Shown: positions 1 through 8,051 of the stretch, piece by piece
Numbering within the stretch: the stretch's first letter is position 1
Layout of the letters: each line of letters opens with the position of its first letter
Origin: Chitinophagaceae bacterium
GTDB lineage: Bacteria; Bacteroidota; Bacteroidia; Chitinophagales; Chitinophagaceae
Reading direction: 5' to 3'
DNA: 12,961 nt
Assembly: GCA_009996555.1 (NCBI GenBank)
Contig: JAACZX010000466.1
Coordinates: forward strand, 1 to 12,961
Notes under the pieces: model-generated
Seen by the model: only the letters and a program-made list of their open reading frames with translations
Databases searched by the model: none
Told to the model about the DNA's origin: nothing
Program-made: the position numbers and the translations under genes

Positions 1-423
1 TTTTGCAGGCACACCCGCATAAATGCTTCCTGCTTCCACCACTGTTCCTTCCAGTATCACTGCGCCAGCTGCAATAATGGAATTGCTGTGAATAACCGCA
101 TTGTCCATTACAATGGCACCCATGCCGATTAATACATTATCATGCACCGTACAGCCGTGAACAAGAGCGTTATGACCAATACTCACATTATTGCCAATAA
201 TGGTTTTGGTTTTTTGGTAAGTGGCATGCAACACTGCTCCATCCTGCACATTTACTTTATTTCCAAGCCGTATGCTGTTAACATCGCCACGCACCACAGC
301 ATTGAACCACACACTGCATTCATCGCCCATTACAACATCGCCAACTATTGTTGCATTAGGAGCAATAAAGCAATCGTTACCAAACTGAGGGAATACGCCT
401 TCTACAGGGAGAATTACGGGCAT
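1..423 (-). CDS. gamma-class carbonic anhydrase-like hexapeptide-repeat protein (3' end outside window)
   Basis: Cytoplasmic left-handed beta-helix protein of the gamma carbonic anhydrase / YrdA / PaaY group; family members are trimers with a metal at the subunit interface, and some hydrate CO2 while others have unclear substrates. The 141 visible residues start MPVILPVEG and show the hexapeptide pattern throughout. The three metal-ligand histidines are present: H66 (VLHATY), then H84 and H89 (GHNALVHGC). The active-site framework residues R45 and D47 (VVRGD) and Q60-D61 are also there. The ATG at 421-423 is chosen because an in-frame TAA lies four codons upstream. The family is usually about 170 residues, so roughly 30 C-terminal residues are outside the window. 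It diverges from the aminotransferase gene. Family assignment is firm; enzymatic activity is inferred. Confidence 0.9.
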   Translation of the reverse strand, partial: MPVILPVEGVFPQFGNDCFIAPNATIVGDVVMGDECSVWFNAVVRGDVNSIRLGNKVNVQDGAVLHATYQKTKTIIGNNVSIGHNALVHGCTVHDNVLIGMGAIVMDNAVIHSNSIIAAGAVILEGTVVEAGSIYAGVPAK

Positions 424-648
424 CGGAATGTGAGTTTAATCTGTTGTAAATTTCGCATTGTTTTTTGAGGCTACATAATGTTTGCCCTGTTTTTTCAAGT
501 AATTATCCGTTTTCGTAAATCTCCGGCCTGAAAAAGCCGGATTTATTTCCTCTTTTAAACAACATACGCAACCACAGAGCCACCGGTTTCGTTGCCGGTA
601 ATTTGAGGCCAAGAAACTATTTCCCGACATTTGCATCCATTCTCAACT
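424..648. other. divergent intergenic region with two small hairpins
   Basis: This 225-bp stretch separates the divergent carbonic anhydrase-like and aminotransferase genes. It holds two short inverted repeats, CCGGC at 523-527 with GCCGG at 536-540, and ACCGG at 582-586 with CCGGT at 595-599. Each has a 5-bp core stem and an 8-nt loop. The first can be extended by AAAT/ATTT past a 2-nt bulge. Neither is followed by a T-run on either strand, so they are not convincing terminators. A 66-codon minus-strand reading frame crosses the region (436-636), but nothing supports it as a gene. Confidence 0.5.
602..633 (+). promoter_or_regulatory. candidate Bacteroidota-type promoter of the aminotransferase gene
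   Basis: TTTG at 602-605 is followed after 20 bp by GACATTTG at 626-633, which matches the TAnnTTTG -7 consensus at all but the first fixed base. Spacing is within the range known for Bacteroidota sigma factors. Transcription would begin near 640, giving a leader of about 10 nt before the ATG at 649. Pattern match only. Confidence 0.4.
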
Positions 649-1836
649 ATGAATCAACGGCAACTTTTTCTTCAACACGTAGCACAAACATCTCCCGCAC
701 CTTTGGCACTTGAAATGGTAAAGGCTGAAGGCTGCCGCATGTGGGATGCGCAGGGTAAGGAATATATTGATCTGATAGCCGGCATCAGCGTTTGCAATGT
801 GGGCCATCGCCATCCCAAAGTGATAAAAGCTATTCATGAGCAACTGGATCAGTATATGCACCTCATTGTTTATGGCGAATTTGTTGAAAGCCCGCAGGTG
901 CAGTACGCCAAGTTGCTTGCCGATCATTTACCTGCATCACTCAACTCCGTTTACTTTACCAATTCAGGAACAGAAGCAACTGAAGGTGCCATGAAACTGG
1001 CAAAACGTGTAACAGGCCGAACAGAGATTGTTGCGTTTAAAAATAGTTACCACGGGAGCACGCAAGGTGCATTAAGTATAATTGGTGATGAATACTGGCG
1101 CAATGCTTTTCGTCCATTATTGCCAGGTGTTCATCATGCCACTTATAATTCTTTTGAAGACCTTCAACTCATTACAACAAAAACTGCTTGTGTTATTGCC
1201 GAAACCGTACAGGCCGAGGCAGGTGTAATTGCTCCGTTGAAGGAATGGATACAGGCATTGCGTAAACGCTGTACCGAAACCGGCACTTTACTTATACTTG
1301 ATGAAATACAATGTGGTTTTGGCCGTAACGGAACATTGTGGGCTTTTGAACAATTTGATGTGGTGCCCGATGTTTTACTATTGGGCAAAGCATTGGGTGG
1401 CGGCATGCCATTGGGTGCTTTTGTGGCTGATAAAGAATTGATGTGGAAGCTGACAGAAAACCCGGTGCTGGGGCATATCACTACATTTGGAGGCCACCCG
1501 GTTTGCTGTGCAGCGGGCATGGCTGCTATGAAGGTGTTGCTGGACGAAGAATTAGTAAAAGGAGTGGCTGATAAAGAAACTCTTTTCCGCAGTTTATTGC
1601 AACATCCAAAGATCGAAGCTGTACGCTCACGGGGGTTAATGATGGCGCTTGTATTTGACAGTTTTGAAACAAATAAAAAACTGATTGATGCCTGTATTGA
1701 TAATGGTGTGATCACCGATTGGTTTTTGTTTGCCTCCGATTGCCTGCGTATTGTACCTCCGCTAACCATTACGGAAGACGAGATCCGCAAAGTGTGCTCG
1801 GTAATACTTTCCTGTCTTGATGCGTTGGATAAATAG
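649..1836 (+). CDS. class III PLP-dependent aminotransferase (acetylornithine/ornithine aminotransferase-like)
   Basis: A 395-residue fold-type I, class III aminotransferase, expected to be a soluble cytoplasmic dimer transferring an amino group with pyridoxal phosphate. The cofactor-phosphate motif is TNSGTEATEGA (104-114), followed by YHGST (134-138). LDEIQCGFGR (217-226) carries D218, the residue that pairs with the pyridine nitrogen. K247 in LGKALGGGMPLG is the Schiff-base lysine, and TTFGGHP (278-284) is the other subunit's phosphate loop. Length fits the family (390-430). The usual ArgD/OAT motif EPxQGEGG reads ETVQAEAG (185-192), so substrate cannot be assigned; ornithine, acetylornithine or another omega-amine donor are all possible. 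ATG at 649 is preferred to an in-frame TTG at 631, which sits inside the putative -7 element. The TraB/GumN gene follows 50 bp downstream. Confidence 0.88.
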   Translation: MNQRQLFLQHVAQTSPAPLALEMVKAEGCRMWDAQGKEYIDLIAGISVCNVGHRHPKVIKAIHEQLDQYMHLIVYGEFVESPQVQYAKLLADHLPASLNSVYFTNSGTEATEGAMKLAKRVTGRTEIVAFKNSYHGSTQGALSIIGDEYWRNAFRPLLPGVHHATYNSFEDLQLITTKTACVIAETVQAEAGVIAPLKEWIQALRKRCTETGTLLILDEIQCGFGRNGTLWAFEQFDVVPDVLLLGKALGGGMPLGAFVADKELMWKLTENPVLGHITTFGGHPVCCAAGMAAMKVLLDEELVKGVADKETLFRSLLQHPKIEAVRSRGLMMALVFDSFETNKKLIDACIDNGVITDWFLFASDCLRIVPPLTITEDEIRKVCSVILSCLDALDK

Positions 1837-1839
1837 CCC

Positions 1840-1868
1840 TTGTGGTATCAGAATTCGGTTTATTTTAG
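1840..1868 (+). promoter_or_regulatory. weak candidate promoter for the TraB/GumN gene
   Basis: TTG at 1840-1842, an 18-bp spacer, then TATTTTAG at 1861-1868, one fixed base off TAnnTTTG. The leader would be about 12 nt. No terminator separates the aminotransferase gene from this site, so co-transcription is equally possible. Confidence 0.28.
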
Positions 1869-1886
1869 TGGTCCCAAAATAATCGT

Positions 1887-4800
1887 ATGAAAAAAACGAC
1901 CACCCCGTGTCCACAGCTTGTGAAAGCCGTACTGTTTTTTCTATTCTCTATATCAACTTTCATTGCCGGAAACGCTCAAAAAACTTCAGCTGGTAAATAT
2001 CCTTCAACCTTATTGTGGCGCATATCAGGTAACGGTTTGCAAAAACCTTCTTACTTATATGGCACTATGCATTTAACAGATAAGCGCCTGTTTTATTTTG
2101 GCGATTCGTTGTATAAAGCAATTGAACAAACCGACGGTTTTGCCATTGAGGTTAATCCCGATGATCTGTCTACACAAATGATCAACTCTTTTACAAAAGA
2201 AGATAAGAGTGCTTATTTAAAAGATGCAGTTGATAAAGAACGATACAAAGGCATTAAGCGAAGATTAGAAAAGCGCTATGGGTTTAAAGCAGATAAGTTA
2301 ACAAGACGGCAGGCTTACCTGGCAAAAGATGAGTGGCTGAAAGATATGCGGAAGCCTGATGATATGCACACATTCATGGATGCATGGCTTTACAATATTG
2401 CCAGGAACATGGGTAAATGGACAGGAGGTATTGAAGACCTGGAAGATCAGTTAAGCTTAATTGAAAAAGAAGAGGAATCGTTTATGTTTGAAGATCTGCT
2501 GATTGATCCAGAACTTATACAGAATGGATTGAACAAAATGATCGATACTTATCTGTCGCAGAATCTGCAGGAAATTGATGAACTGCTGAATAACAGGTTT
2601 GAAGCAAAGAAAGATGAGTGGCTGAACAAACGGAATATAAAAATGTCGCACAGGATGGACAGCATTCTTAAACAACGTAGTTGTTTTTTTGCTGTAGGTG
2701 CTGCTCATTTACCAGGCGATTCAGGTGTAATTAAATTATTAATTCAACGGGGGTTTAAGGTAGAGCCGGTTTTTTCTTCACAAAAAATTTCGCCTGATGA
2801 ATATAAGCTAACAGGTACAAAAATGAAATGGCAACCGTTTGTGCCAACAGACAGTTTGTATCATGTCTTATTCCCTTCCAAGTCTGCTACAATGTTTATT
2901 AGTGGCAATGTGCTCAAAATGGAAATGTGTATTGATATTCCAACGGCTACTTACTATATCACCTGTGCTGTGCCCAACATGCGACAGGAAGCGAATAAGG
3001 AAAAGCTGGTTGAAGATATGCTGAAGGGATTTACCCAAGGCAGTAAGATCATTGAGCGGAAAAAAATAAATACTGATGGGCAAACAGGCTTGGAATTGTT
3101 GGTTGAAAAAGACGGTTATCTGCGTATTAAAGGATTCATTAAAGGCAATTATGCTTTCATGAATGTGATGGGGCATGAAACAAAAAAAGAAATGGTGACC
3201 GGTGTTATGGCTGAGCAGTTTTTTTCTTCGTTTAAAGTAAGTGATCATGCGTTGATGGTTTCGCATCAGATGAAAACATACACAAATGCTGAAGAAGGAT
3301 TCAGCGTTTTAGTGCCAAACAAACCAGAGAATATAAAAGTTGAAAAAGAGATAGAAGGATGGGTATCTAAAACGTATTCTTCGATTGATCTTAAAAACAA
3401 TGTGTACTTCATGATTGTTGTAAGAAGCACAGGGCCTGGCTTTTACATTAATGGTGATTCAAATTATTTTGCTTTGCAACGATCGAATTGGGGTGCATTA
3501 ATGAAAGAAGTAAAACACGAGGAATATTTTAAGTTAGGCGAATACCCTGCTATGCGCTATGATTTTATGCTTGAACAGGACAAACAGAAAATGTTCAGTA
3601 AAACACTTACAATTAACCGTGGTAACCGCTCTTACCTGATGATTGCTGTTACTGAGAAAGAACTGGAAGCAAACGGAGTTATTAACAGCTTCTTCAACTC
3701 GTTTCAGTTGCTGGAATATAAACAGGCCAACTGGAAAACCCACACTTCTCCCGGCGGGCATTTCTCTGCTTATACACCGGCTCCTATAGAGATCAAACAA
3801 AAAAAGGATCAGCAATCCGGAACAGACAGTTTGAATACTTCTGTTACTTATGTGTCGTATGATTCATTAACTGCGGCATCGTACGAATTTTTAAAAGTTG
3901 CTTATACAGACTATTACCATGCAGCAACAGACAGCGCATTGTTTTATGATGCTCTTTATACACAAATCGAACGGTCTGATTCTGTCATCAGTACCAAATA
4001 TGTGAGCAATGGAAAAAATAAAGCGCAGGAAGTTATTTTGCGGTTGAAGGATAATCAGAACTACCGGCGTATGCGGTTAGTGCTGCATGGTGATACCATG
4101 TATGTTGCTTCTGCTTTTCTGCATCCTGAGTTGTTGCACTCAACGGAAGTAAACAGGTATTTCGATGAAATGCTTCTGTTAACTACAGCCGGGCCAACTA
4201 CCTTATATCAAAAGAAAACAAAGGAATTGTTAGCTGATCTTAATTCCGGCGACTCAGTACGTTTCAAGAAAGCAGCGGAGGGTATTGAAACTGCAATATT
4301 TGAAAAAGAAGACCTGCCAATGTTAAAAGAGGCTTTGCTGAAAAATTATGACCTGGCCGAAGAAGATCACCAGGATATTTACGATGATATTGCTGATATA
4401 ATTGTTACAGTTGGCGACTCTTCCGTTGTTGATTTTGTCCGTCAAAAATATTTTTCGCCGGTTGTAGATAATGAATTGCAGAAGTTTGCTATGCTGCAAA
4501 TGCTGGCATCAGTAAAAACAAAAGAAAGCTATGCGTTGATAAAAGACCTGCTTTTAAAAGAACCGCCACTGGTGGAATACATGGGCAAACTTGAGTATAA
4601 GCTAAAAGATTCACTTGCGCTTGCTGCTACTCTTTTTCCTGAAGTAATGAAATTGGCAGCCGATTCACTTTACTACGATTTTACAACTTCCCTTGCTAAT
4701 AGTTTACTTGACAGCAGCCTGGTTACGCTGGAGATGATAAAACCATTTGAAGAAAATCTGCTGCAGATAGCAACAGAGTTGATGAATAAAATAAAAGCCG

Positions 4801-5387
4801 ATCCGGAAACTGCAATATGGAACGAAAGAGAAGCGATTCATTTGCTGGCAAGGTTGAATACAGCAAAAGGAAATGCATTACTGCTGCGCCTTGTGGCATT
4901 AAACCTGAAATATCTTAACAACAGTTTGATCGTTGATCTGTTGCTGAACAAACAGGTTGTTCCAAATGAAAGTATTGAACTGCTTGCTGCTGATAAAGAG
5001 TACAGATTTGGTTTTTATAACAAGCTGCACAGCAAAGGGCTTGCTTCTTTTTTTCCGGCCAAATACAGTACACAAAAAGCATTAGCGGAATCAGATGTTT
5101 ATATGATGGCCTCCGATGATTATACTGTTGAAAATATGGTTTACCTCGATAGTAAGGTGATCAACTATAAAGGAACCGAAAAGCGATTTTACTTGTTTAA
5201 AGTTAAGCTGGAGGAAGAGGGATGGTATCTCGGAATTTCAGGCGGGTATAATAAAGACACAAAAGTGCTTGCCATTAAAGATGGTGAAGATATTGGTGGT
5301 GTTTATTGGGCAAGTGAATATGATGCCAAAAAAGTAAACGAGCAGTTTGAAACATACGTTAAAGAGTATCTTGAAAGCCTTGATTAA
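1887..5387 (+). CDS. secreted TraB/GumN (Tiki-like) domain protein with triple repeat and helical repeat region
   Basis: A 1166-residue exported protein. Residues 1-30 form a signal peptide (basic MKK, hydrophobic stretch at 11-27, likely cleavage after GNA). Residues about 38-297 are a TraB/GumN domain with both signature GxxH motifs, LYGTMHL (57-63, H62) and GAAHLPGDSG (271-280, H274), and the conserved glutamate in FAIEVNP (E88). The family is related to Tiki metalloproteases, so metal-dependent proteolysis is possible but unproven. Three diverged ~150-residue modules follow (about 312-452, 461-610, 614-766), each starting with an aromatic/P-rich strand and ending in a phenylalanine-rich amphipathic helix such as FFSSFK or FFNSFQ. 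Residues about 775-1060 are helical and HEAT-like, and about 1065-1166 is a small beta-containing C-terminal domain. Single-domain GumN proteins are about 300 residues, so this is a greatly extended form. It is probably periplasmic. Substrate and function are unknown. Confidence 0.85.
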   Translation: MKKTTTPCPQLVKAVLFFLFSISTFIAGNAQKTSAGKYPSTLLWRISGNGLQKPSYLYGTMHLTDKRLFYFGDSLYKAIEQTDGFAIEVNPDDLSTQMINSFTKEDKSAYLKDAVDKERYKGIKRRLEKRYGFKADKLTRRQAYLAKDEWLKDMRKPDDMHTFMDAWLYNIARNMGKWTGGIEDLEDQLSLIEKEEESFMFEDLLIDPELIQNGLNKMIDTYLSQNLQEIDELLNNRFEAKKDEWLNKRNIKMSHRMDSILKQRSCFFAVGAAHLPGDSGVIKLLIQRGFKVEPVFSSQKISPDEYKLTGTKMKWQPFVPTDSLYHVLFPSKSATMFISGNVLKMEMCIDIPTATYYITCAVPNMRQEANKEKLVEDMLKGFTQGSKIIERKKINTDGQTGLELLVEKDGYLRIKGFIKGNYAFMNVMGHETKKEMVTGVMAEQFFSSFKVSDHALMVSHQMKTYTNAEEGFSVLVPNKPENIKVEKEIEGWVSKTYSSIDLKNNVYFMIVVRSTGPGFYINGDSNYFALQRSNWGALMKEVKHEEYFKLGEYPAMRYDFMLEQDKQKMFSKTLTINRGNRSYLMIAVTEKELEANGVINSFFNSFQLLEYKQANWKTHTSPGGHFSAYTPAPIEIKQKKDQQSGTDSLNTSVTYVSYDSLTAASYEFLKVAYTDYYHAATDSALFYDALYTQIERSDSVISTKYVSNGKNKAQEVILRLKDNQNYRRMRLVLHGDTMYVASAFLHPELLHSTEVNRYFDEMLLLTTAGPTTLYQKKTKELLADLNSGDSVRFKKAAEGIETAIFEKEDLPMLKEALLKNYDLAEEDHQDIYDDIADIIVTVGDSSVVDFVRQKYFSPVVDNELQKFAMLQMLASVKTKESYALIKDLLLKEPPLVEYMGKLEYKLKDSLALAATLFPEVMKLAADSLYYDFTTSLANSLLDSSLVTLEMIKPFEENLLQIATELMNKIKADPETAIWNEREAIHLLARLNTAKGNALLLRLVALNLKYLNNSLIVDLLLNKQVVPNESIELLAADKEYRFGFYNKLHSKGLASFFPAKYSTQKALAESDVYMMASDDYTVENMVYLDSKVINYKGTEKRFYLFKVKLEEEGWYLGISGGYNKDTKVLAIKDGEDIGGVYWASEYDAKKVNEQFETYVKEYLESLD

Positions 5388-7882
5388 AATTGTAAACGGA
5401 AACTTCCAAATACTCCAAAGCGTTTGTACTGTTCTTTCGGCAATGGTTGTGGCGATAAGCGCCAGATAAAATCAAACCGCAGTACACGAAAAATATTGTC
5501 GACACCGGTTCCAACTTCCATATATGTTTTTCCATTAAGGGATTGGAACTGGTGACCACGATCAAAGATGGTACCCACCTGGTTAAATGTGCGGTTGCCT
5601 TCACTCAAACTTCCCCACAAAACTTTTGCTGTCCAGAACTGGCGCAGCTTCAGTTTACGTGTTGGGGATAACCAGCGGAACATCCCATTTCCAATATTGT
5701 GTTCAAGATTAACGCCAGCATATTCATCGCTCAGGTATTCAAACCTGTTCATAAGATTGAACGCATATTTGTTGTAATAAAAGATCTCATTTCCCGGATG
5801 CATTTCAAGTAATGGAAAAGGAAGTGTACCATAGATCTTACCTCCATACACATTGTAATACAGTTCACCAATATTTGCAATCTTAAAGTAATCGTGTACC
5901 GAAGCTGTTAAACGGTGATATTGGTAATTACTTTTCAGGAAACCAGGAAAGCCTCTTGCATATTTTATTTCCGCAATAGGGTAGGGACTACCTAAGCTTG
6001 AACGCAGGAACGTTCCTTCCAGGAAACGTTCGAGATAAGCATAACGGAGGCGGAAACCAACTTCTGTATTATTCAAAGCTTCACCGGCTCCATCCGGATA
6101 AATGGATTTGTCAGGCAATGAACGGATGGGATTGAATTTTTTTCTTGTTCCTGAAATTTCAAATGTAAACCCGGCATGTGTTTCTTTTGAAAACTCGATA
6201 CGCTGCTGTTCTACATGCAGAAATTTAATGGGCACCTGCGATTTTCTTGTGGCCAATGTAAATACATTATCTGTTCCTACTTCATCATAATAACGTTGTC
6301 CATTATCATAATCGTTTGTGTAAGACATGTACAACCGCATGCGGGGATCACGTTTGAACAGATGAGTGATCTCTGCACGACCTTTGAATTTTTTATCGGT
6401 GAAACCATACGCCAGGTAACCACGCAACCACCAGGTTTTACTGAAGTTTGTACTGGTGCCAATATCAAGCCTTGTGCGAAAACCTTCCACCACATTTGCG
6501 CTCATTACATTAAACCATGGGCCGTATTCAAAACTGCCGAATGCTTTATAACCTGTTGCTAGAAAAGTAGCAATATCGCTGTAACGTTTAAACAAAGGCA
6601 TGCTTTGCAACGTATCGATCATGTTGTAAATGGCTTTTTCATTTTTTGCCAGTTCCTCATGTCGTGATTCTTTCCAGTATGTTTCCGTTTGCTGTGTAGA
6701 ACCTGCAAGTAAAATGGTTTCTTCCAGTTTTTTATTTTTTTGCAACTGTTCCCACACCACACCGGAGTTGATAAGTACGTCTTTGTATGTAGTGGTTTTG
6801 CGCCCGGTTACACCAAACTTTTGTTTGCCAATTGGCGCCACATCAATTATGAATTTATCCTTCAGCAGAAACCAGGTGCTGTCGTTTACCAGTTTGTATT
6901 CCTGTACAATACTCAGCTTTTCCACATAATTCACATTTGCTTCCTTGGACAGGCGCAGGTTCATTTTCTGTACAGCAAAGCTTGTATCATGTATCCAGCA
7001 ATCACCCTCAAATGTATTTTCACCTTTTCGTTTTGGTGTAAACACCAAATGAAAAAAACGTTTACCGGCTACATACTGTGTATCCGGCACACGGTAATTA
7101 TAAAACGCATCACCATTATCGCTGATGGGGCTGATAAAACGTTTATCAAACACCGGAATATAGTTGTTGTAAACATTTATATTCTGATCCATTCCCCCCA
7201 GCAGCTTCTGCACACTTTCATTGTTTACACCTGATGTACGGCTGGCTTTTATTTCTTCTCTTCTTCGTAAAGGTGATTTCTGGTAATAATAATTTGAAAT
7301 TGTTTCGGTAAGAAAAATTGGGAGAAAAGGTTTTTCTTCACTGGTGCTGTCAACATTCTGGTCAAGAATGAAACCGAACGGACGAAGCGGTCCTATGTTC
7401 TTGAATTTATCTTTATTGAAACGGTTAATATCCAGTTCAAGTTTATTGTACAGTTCGTATCCGAAGTTTTCAAAACGATAGCGGTCGTTCACTGGTTTTT
7501 GTCGTACTACTTTTCGCCAAAGTATCCAGCCTCTTCCGTATTTCGATTTCACAACAACTTCTTTCCCTGCGCTTCCACGTTCAAGTTGAATGGTCATAAA
7601 AACAGAATCACCAACGGTTGAAGGAATAGCAATGGTCATGCTTTTGTAACCAACGTATGTGATCAGCAGTGAATCCGTTGCAGCTATTGAGGTAAGGCGA
7701 AACATAAACATTCCGGCAGAGTCGCTCAGTTTGCCAATGCTTGAATTTTTTATAACAACCGAAGCAAAAGGAATCGGTTCATCGGAGTGGGAGTCTTTAA
7801 TGATACCGGAAATAGTTTTTGTTTGTGCAGACATGGATAGGGTGCACAGGATAGACAGCACAAAATTCAGGATCAACTTCAT
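5384..7882 (-). CDS. DUF5686 outer-membrane protein with N-terminal CarboxypepD_reg-like domain
   Basis: An 832-residue Bacteroidota envelope protein. It begins with a signal peptide (MKLILNFVLSILCTLSMSAQ, 1-20). Residues about 22-103 form a CarboxypepD_reg-like beta-sandwich (TISGIIKD, PFASVVIK, SDSAGMFMF, ITYVGYKS), the domain also found at the N-terminus of TonB-dependent receptors. The remainder matches DUF5686: a globular middle rich in tyrosine and phenylalanine, then an amphipathic-strand C-terminal half ending FGSFRLQF. The terminal phenylalanine is typical of an outer-membrane barrel. No plug domain or TonB box was recognised. The open frame extends back to 8017, but the ATG at 7882 is chosen because it opens directly into the signal peptide. 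Its stop overlaps the stop of the TraB/GumN gene. Function is unknown; a role in import or surface assembly would be inference. Confidence 0.87.
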   Translation of the reverse strand: MKLILNFVLSILCTLSMSAQTKTISGIIKDSHSDEPIPFASVVIKNSSIGKLSDSAGMFMFRLTSIAATDSLLITYVGYKSMTIAIPSTVGDSVFMTIQLERGSAGKEVVVKSKYGRGWILWRKVVRQKPVNDRYRFENFGYELYNKLELDINRFNKDKFKNIGPLRPFGFILDQNVDSTSEEKPFLPIFLTETISNYYYQKSPLRRREEIKASRTSGVNNESVQKLLGGMDQNINVYNNYIPVFDKRFISPISDNGDAFYNYRVPDTQYVAGKRFFHLVFTPKRKGENTFEGDCWIHDTSFAVQKMNLRLSKEANVNYVEKLSIVQEYKLVNDSTWFLLKDKFIIDVAPIGKQKFGVTGRKTTTYKDVLINSGVVWEQLQKNKKLEETILLAGSTQQTETYWKESRHEELAKNEKAIYNMIDTLQSMPLFKRYSDIATFLATGYKAFGSFEYGPWFNVMSANVVEGFRTRLDIGTSTNFSKTWWLRGYLAYGFTDKKFKGRAEITHLFKRDPRMRLYMSYTNDYDNGQRYYDEVGTDNVFTLATRKSQVPIKFLHVEQQRIEFSKETHAGFTFEISGTRKKFNPIRSLPDKSIYPDGAGEALNNTEVGFRLRYAYLERFLEGTFLRSSLGSPYPIAEIKYARGFPGFLKSNYQYHRLTASVHDYFKIANIGELYYNVYGGKIYGTLPFPLLEMHPGNEIFYYNKYAFNLMNRFEYLSDEYAGVNLEHNIGNGMFRWLSPTRKLKLRQFWTAKVLWGSLSEGNRTFNQVGTIFDRGHQFQSLNGKTYMEVGTGVDNIFRVLRFDFIWRLSPQPLPKEQYKRFGVFGSFRLQF

Positions 7883-7909
7883 CCGGTTAAAAGCGATTGT
7901 TTGAAGCAA

Positions 7910-7938
7910 TAAAAGTAACGAATCCCAGCCGCCTTCAA
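7910..7938 (-). promoter_or_regulatory. candidate promoter of the DUF5686 gene
   Basis: On the minus strand TTG (7938-7936) precedes TACTTTTA (7917-7910) by 18 bp. The latter matches TAnnTTTG except for the last base. Transcription would start near 7903, about 20 nt before the ATG at 7882, which supports that start over the one at 8017. Confidence 0.4.
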
Positions 7939-8002
7939 CTCTGCGTTTTTTCGATGAGCTAAGTGTTTTCCTCAACTTTCTGTTAAAAACCTGCAGGAAT
8001 AG

Positions 8003-8034
8003 TTGCATTGGTATCAAAAAAACAAGTTACTTTG
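8003..8034 (+). promoter_or_regulatory. candidate promoter of the operon, overlapped by the operator
   Basis: TTG at 8003-8005 (a second TTG at 8008-8010) is followed after 21 bp by TTACTTTG at 8027-8034, one base off TAnnTTTG. The TTTG of this element is also the left half of the inverted repeat at 8029-8045. A protein bound there would therefore cover the -7 element and the expected start site near 8040. Confidence 0.38.
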
Positions 8035-8045
8035 TAACTCAAAGT
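8029..8045. promoter_or_regulatory. operator-like inverted repeat ACTTTG-N5-CAAAGT, copy 1
   Basis: ACTTTG (8029-8034), spacer TAACT, CAAAGT (8040-8045): a perfect 6-bp dyad centred 15 bp before the ATG at 8052, followed by GCTTTT. An overlapping dyad, GTTAC-TTT-GTAAC (8026-8038), is also present. The same ACTTTG-N5-CAAAGT arrangement recurs before creD. Its size and symmetry suit a dimeric winged-helix protein such as the one encoded at 8738-9040. Confidence 0.6.
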
Positions 8046-8051
8046 GCTTTT

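Larger units (their letters stand above)
7883..8051. other. divergent intergenic region between the DUF5686 gene and the creD-type operon
   Basis: This 169-bp region contains the candidate DUF5686 promoter on its left side and the ACTTTG-N5-CAAAGT operator on its right. The two are about 90 bp apart, so a single repressor dimer at the operator need not affect the minus-strand gene. An in-frame minus-strand extension of the DUF5686 frame (to 8017) encodes a basic leader-like stretch that looks non-coding. Confidence 0.5.

Noticed and set aside
142..468. 108-codon plus-strand frame
   Set aside because: Antisense to the carbonic anhydrase-like gene, which has all three metal histidines and a clear start.
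523..544. Hairpin at 523-540 as an intrinsic terminator
   Set aside because: Short stem with no T-run on either strand, and no gene converges on it.
436..636. 66-codon minus-strand frame upstream of the carbonic anhydrase-like gene
   Set aside because: No recognisable domain, no start signal, odd composition, and it crosses the region expected to hold the divergent promoters.
631..648. TTG at 631 as the aminotransferase start
   Set aside because: The ATG at 649 gives a normal family N-terminus, and 631 falls inside the likely -7 promoter element.
1164..1790. 208-codon minus-strand open frame
   Set aside because: It lies wholly inside the aminotransferase gene, whose motifs are complete; its composition (serine, proline and asparagine rich) is that of an antisense shadow.
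6740..7234. 164-codon plus-strand frame
   Set aside because: Antisense to the DUF5686 gene; it is cysteine and histidine rich with no domain pattern.
7883..8017. Longer N-terminus for the DUF5686 protein (start at 8017)
   Set aside because: It would bury the signal peptide behind 45 basic residues; the ATG at 7882 begins exactly at the signal peptide and lies just after a candidate promoter.
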